Positions 62,510-64,000 of a DNA stretch of 64,000 nucleotides are shown here, piece after piece. The DNA is from Chrysogorgia sp. JL179-B06 (Eukaryota; Cnidaria; Anthozoa; Scleralcyonacea; Chrysogorgiidae). The stretch is taken from positions 442,501-506,500 of the forward strand of contig JAYKKM010000042.1 of NCBI GenBank assembly GCA_035772405.1, read 5' to 3'. The notes under the pieces are model-generated. The model had not been told where the DNA came from. It made no database searches and was given only the letters and a program-made list of their open reading frames with translations. Both the position numbers and the translations under genes were made by a program. The first letter of the stretch is position 1; every line of letters starts with the position of its first letter.

Positions 62510-63360
62510 TTTTTTATGTAAAATTAGATGAAAATGCTGCTCTTGTCAATACAAGACAGACATGTTGTGCGTTCATATATCATACCATCAGCCCGATCTT
62601 TTCCTTAATATTCCATGATATACACTAATTTAAAATGCGATGCAAATTTACTATATCAGTCATTTTGAACTTCGATTAAATAACTGTTCTCACAACAGTA
62701 TTTGGTTCAAAATTACACGACGAAACCGAAAAACCCGCAGCTAAACAGTTCAATATTGAACAGTCTATACAGTAACTTGACCCTAATACAAAATTACTAA
62801 CCCTAGCCCTAACCTAACTCTTATTATCCGTGGGTATTTCATAGATAAACAGCTTCGTTCATCAATTTGGATCAACTCGGCGGCATTTTTATTTTATTCA
62901 CCCGTGACTACTTCGTGCTCAAACTCTAAGTTTTCTATATCGCGGGCGCAAAGGTGAGCATGAAATATTTAATATGTTCAGTATAGTTATAATTTCATTC
63001 AATCAGCATCCCTTGAGTTAGCTCTATTCACGAAAATATCGATAAAGCCTGATGTGCCTAATTGACACTATTATGTGCCTAATTGACACTGAATTACACT
63101 ATTAGATGTGCCTAATTGACACGACTACTGAAAGCAATCAGTTGTAAACACAATTAGTAATTTTTTTAGATTGCTATTATTTCTGTTACGCAAGCGAAAT
63201 GATGAAGATCTCCCAATATAACAATAATATATAATATTTAATATGTAATATGTAATATGTAATATATAATATATAATATATTGTCAAATAAATATATGGA
63301 AAAAGTGACTGCCTCAACCGGGAAACGAACCCTGGATAACGAATCAACGTTTCGGCGCCC
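62510..63360. other. No gene; short tandem motifs
   Basis: GTGCCTAATTGACAC three times at 63054-63122; (TAATATGTAATA)n at 63225-63285. CCGGGAAACGAACCCTGG near 63319 recalls a tRNA T arm but no tRNA fold follows. Confidence 0.45.
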
Positions 63361-63361
63361 C

Positions 63362-64000
63362 ACCATCACCACCATCATTATCACCATCATTATCATCACC
63401 ACTATCATCACCGCGCCACCATCATCACCATATTTATCATCACCGCCATCATCACCATCATCATCACCAGCACTATCAGCATCATTATCATCGTCATCAC
63501 CATTATCACCATCATTATCACCATCATTATCATCATCACGACCTTCATCATCATCATTATCATCGTCACCACCACCATCATCATCATCATCACCACCATC
63601 ATCACCACGCCACCATCATCATTCCCATCATCACCATATTTATCATCACCACCATCATCATCATTATCACCATCATTATCATCACCACCATCACTATGCC
63701 ACCATCATCATCACCATCATCATCACCTGCACTATCAGCATCATTATCATCGTTACCACCATCATTATCACCATCATTATCATCATCGCCACCATCATCA
63801 CCACGCCATCATCACCATCATCACCATCTTTATCATCACCATCATCATCACCATCATCTCCATATTTATCATCACCACCATCATCACCATCATCATCACC
63901 TGCACTATCAGCATGTCACCACCACCATAATCTCCACGCCACCATCATCATCATCACCACCATCTTTATCATCACCATCATTATCACCACCATCATCAGC
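63362..64000. repeat. CAT/CAC trinucleotide array reaching the window end
   Basis: Over 600 bp of CATCAT, CACCAT, TTATCAT mixtures with higher-order copies (CACTATCAGCATCATTATCA at 63469 and 63729). Methionine-rich minus frames are artefacts. Confidence 0.95.

Noticed and set aside
62768..62822. Telomere-like CCCTAACC stretch
   Set aside because: Only three irregular CCTA units; not a telomeric array.
63305..63360. tRNA T-arm-like CCGGGAAACGAACCC
   Set aside because: No D arm, anticodon arm or acceptor complement around it.
63408..63608. Methionine-rich minus-strand frame
   Set aside because: Translation of the CAT/CAC trinucleotide array.

Overview
The window is repeat-rich, A+T-rich eukaryotic DNA from an invertebrate animal. 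A cnidarian is my best guess. The reasons are GT-AG introns, CR1/L2-like LINE remnants, Penelope-like elements carrying GIY-YIG endonuclease, tRNA-derived SINEs, many MITEs, and a Polinton/adintovirus-like relic whose proteins resemble those common in cnidarian genomes. The species cannot be named from sequence alone.

1 to about 23.8 kb: a decayed, protein-primed-polymerase DNA virus or giant transposon (adintovirus/Polinton type), cut by two later insertions. Its genes are tightly packed on both strands. They are a virion-like late gene (-), two unknown genes (+), a fibre-like gene joining a phage-type repeat to a lectin-like domain, a small protein with a myristoylation signal, a very basic 56-residue protein, a BRO-N/VRR-NUC/zinc-finger gene, a type II thymidine kinase (-), two tandem paralogues (-), three small membrane or coiled-coil proteins, a zinc ribbon, an NPLT-repeat protein, family B DNA polymerase with an embedded HNH-like finger, and a coiled-coil gene (-) ending at a long inverted repeat. 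Most carry one-base frameshifts or in-frame stops. Capsid, packaging ATPase, protease and integrase genes are not visible and may lie left of the window.

Three large elements without coding capacity (TE1 1590-6060, TE2 8895-16601, TE3 32995-38652) share a plan: short terminal inverted repeats, 2-bp target duplications and subterminal arrays of short palindromes. Each sits inside an older gene, so the original reading frame across the insertion site can be followed. They are filled with secondary insertions (SINEs, foldbacks, LINE tails, a hammerhead-like palindrome).

23.9-40.5 kb: LINE fragments, a nearly identical 1.4 kb direct duplication, and two head-to-head copies of one Penelope-like element, themselves interrupted by a CTTAAG-flanked element, TE3, a LINE and a long (TA)n tract.

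40.8-60.3 kb: what looks like a resident host gene (+) built from at least a dozen short exons that are all in phase 1, including a triplicated exon; the protein is charged and low in complexity and I do not recognise it. Its introns hold minisatellites, MITEs, SINEs, a tRNA-Leu-like relic and (TA)n palindromes. 60.3-64 kb: a 102-bp satellite and a long CAT/CAC trinucleotide array.
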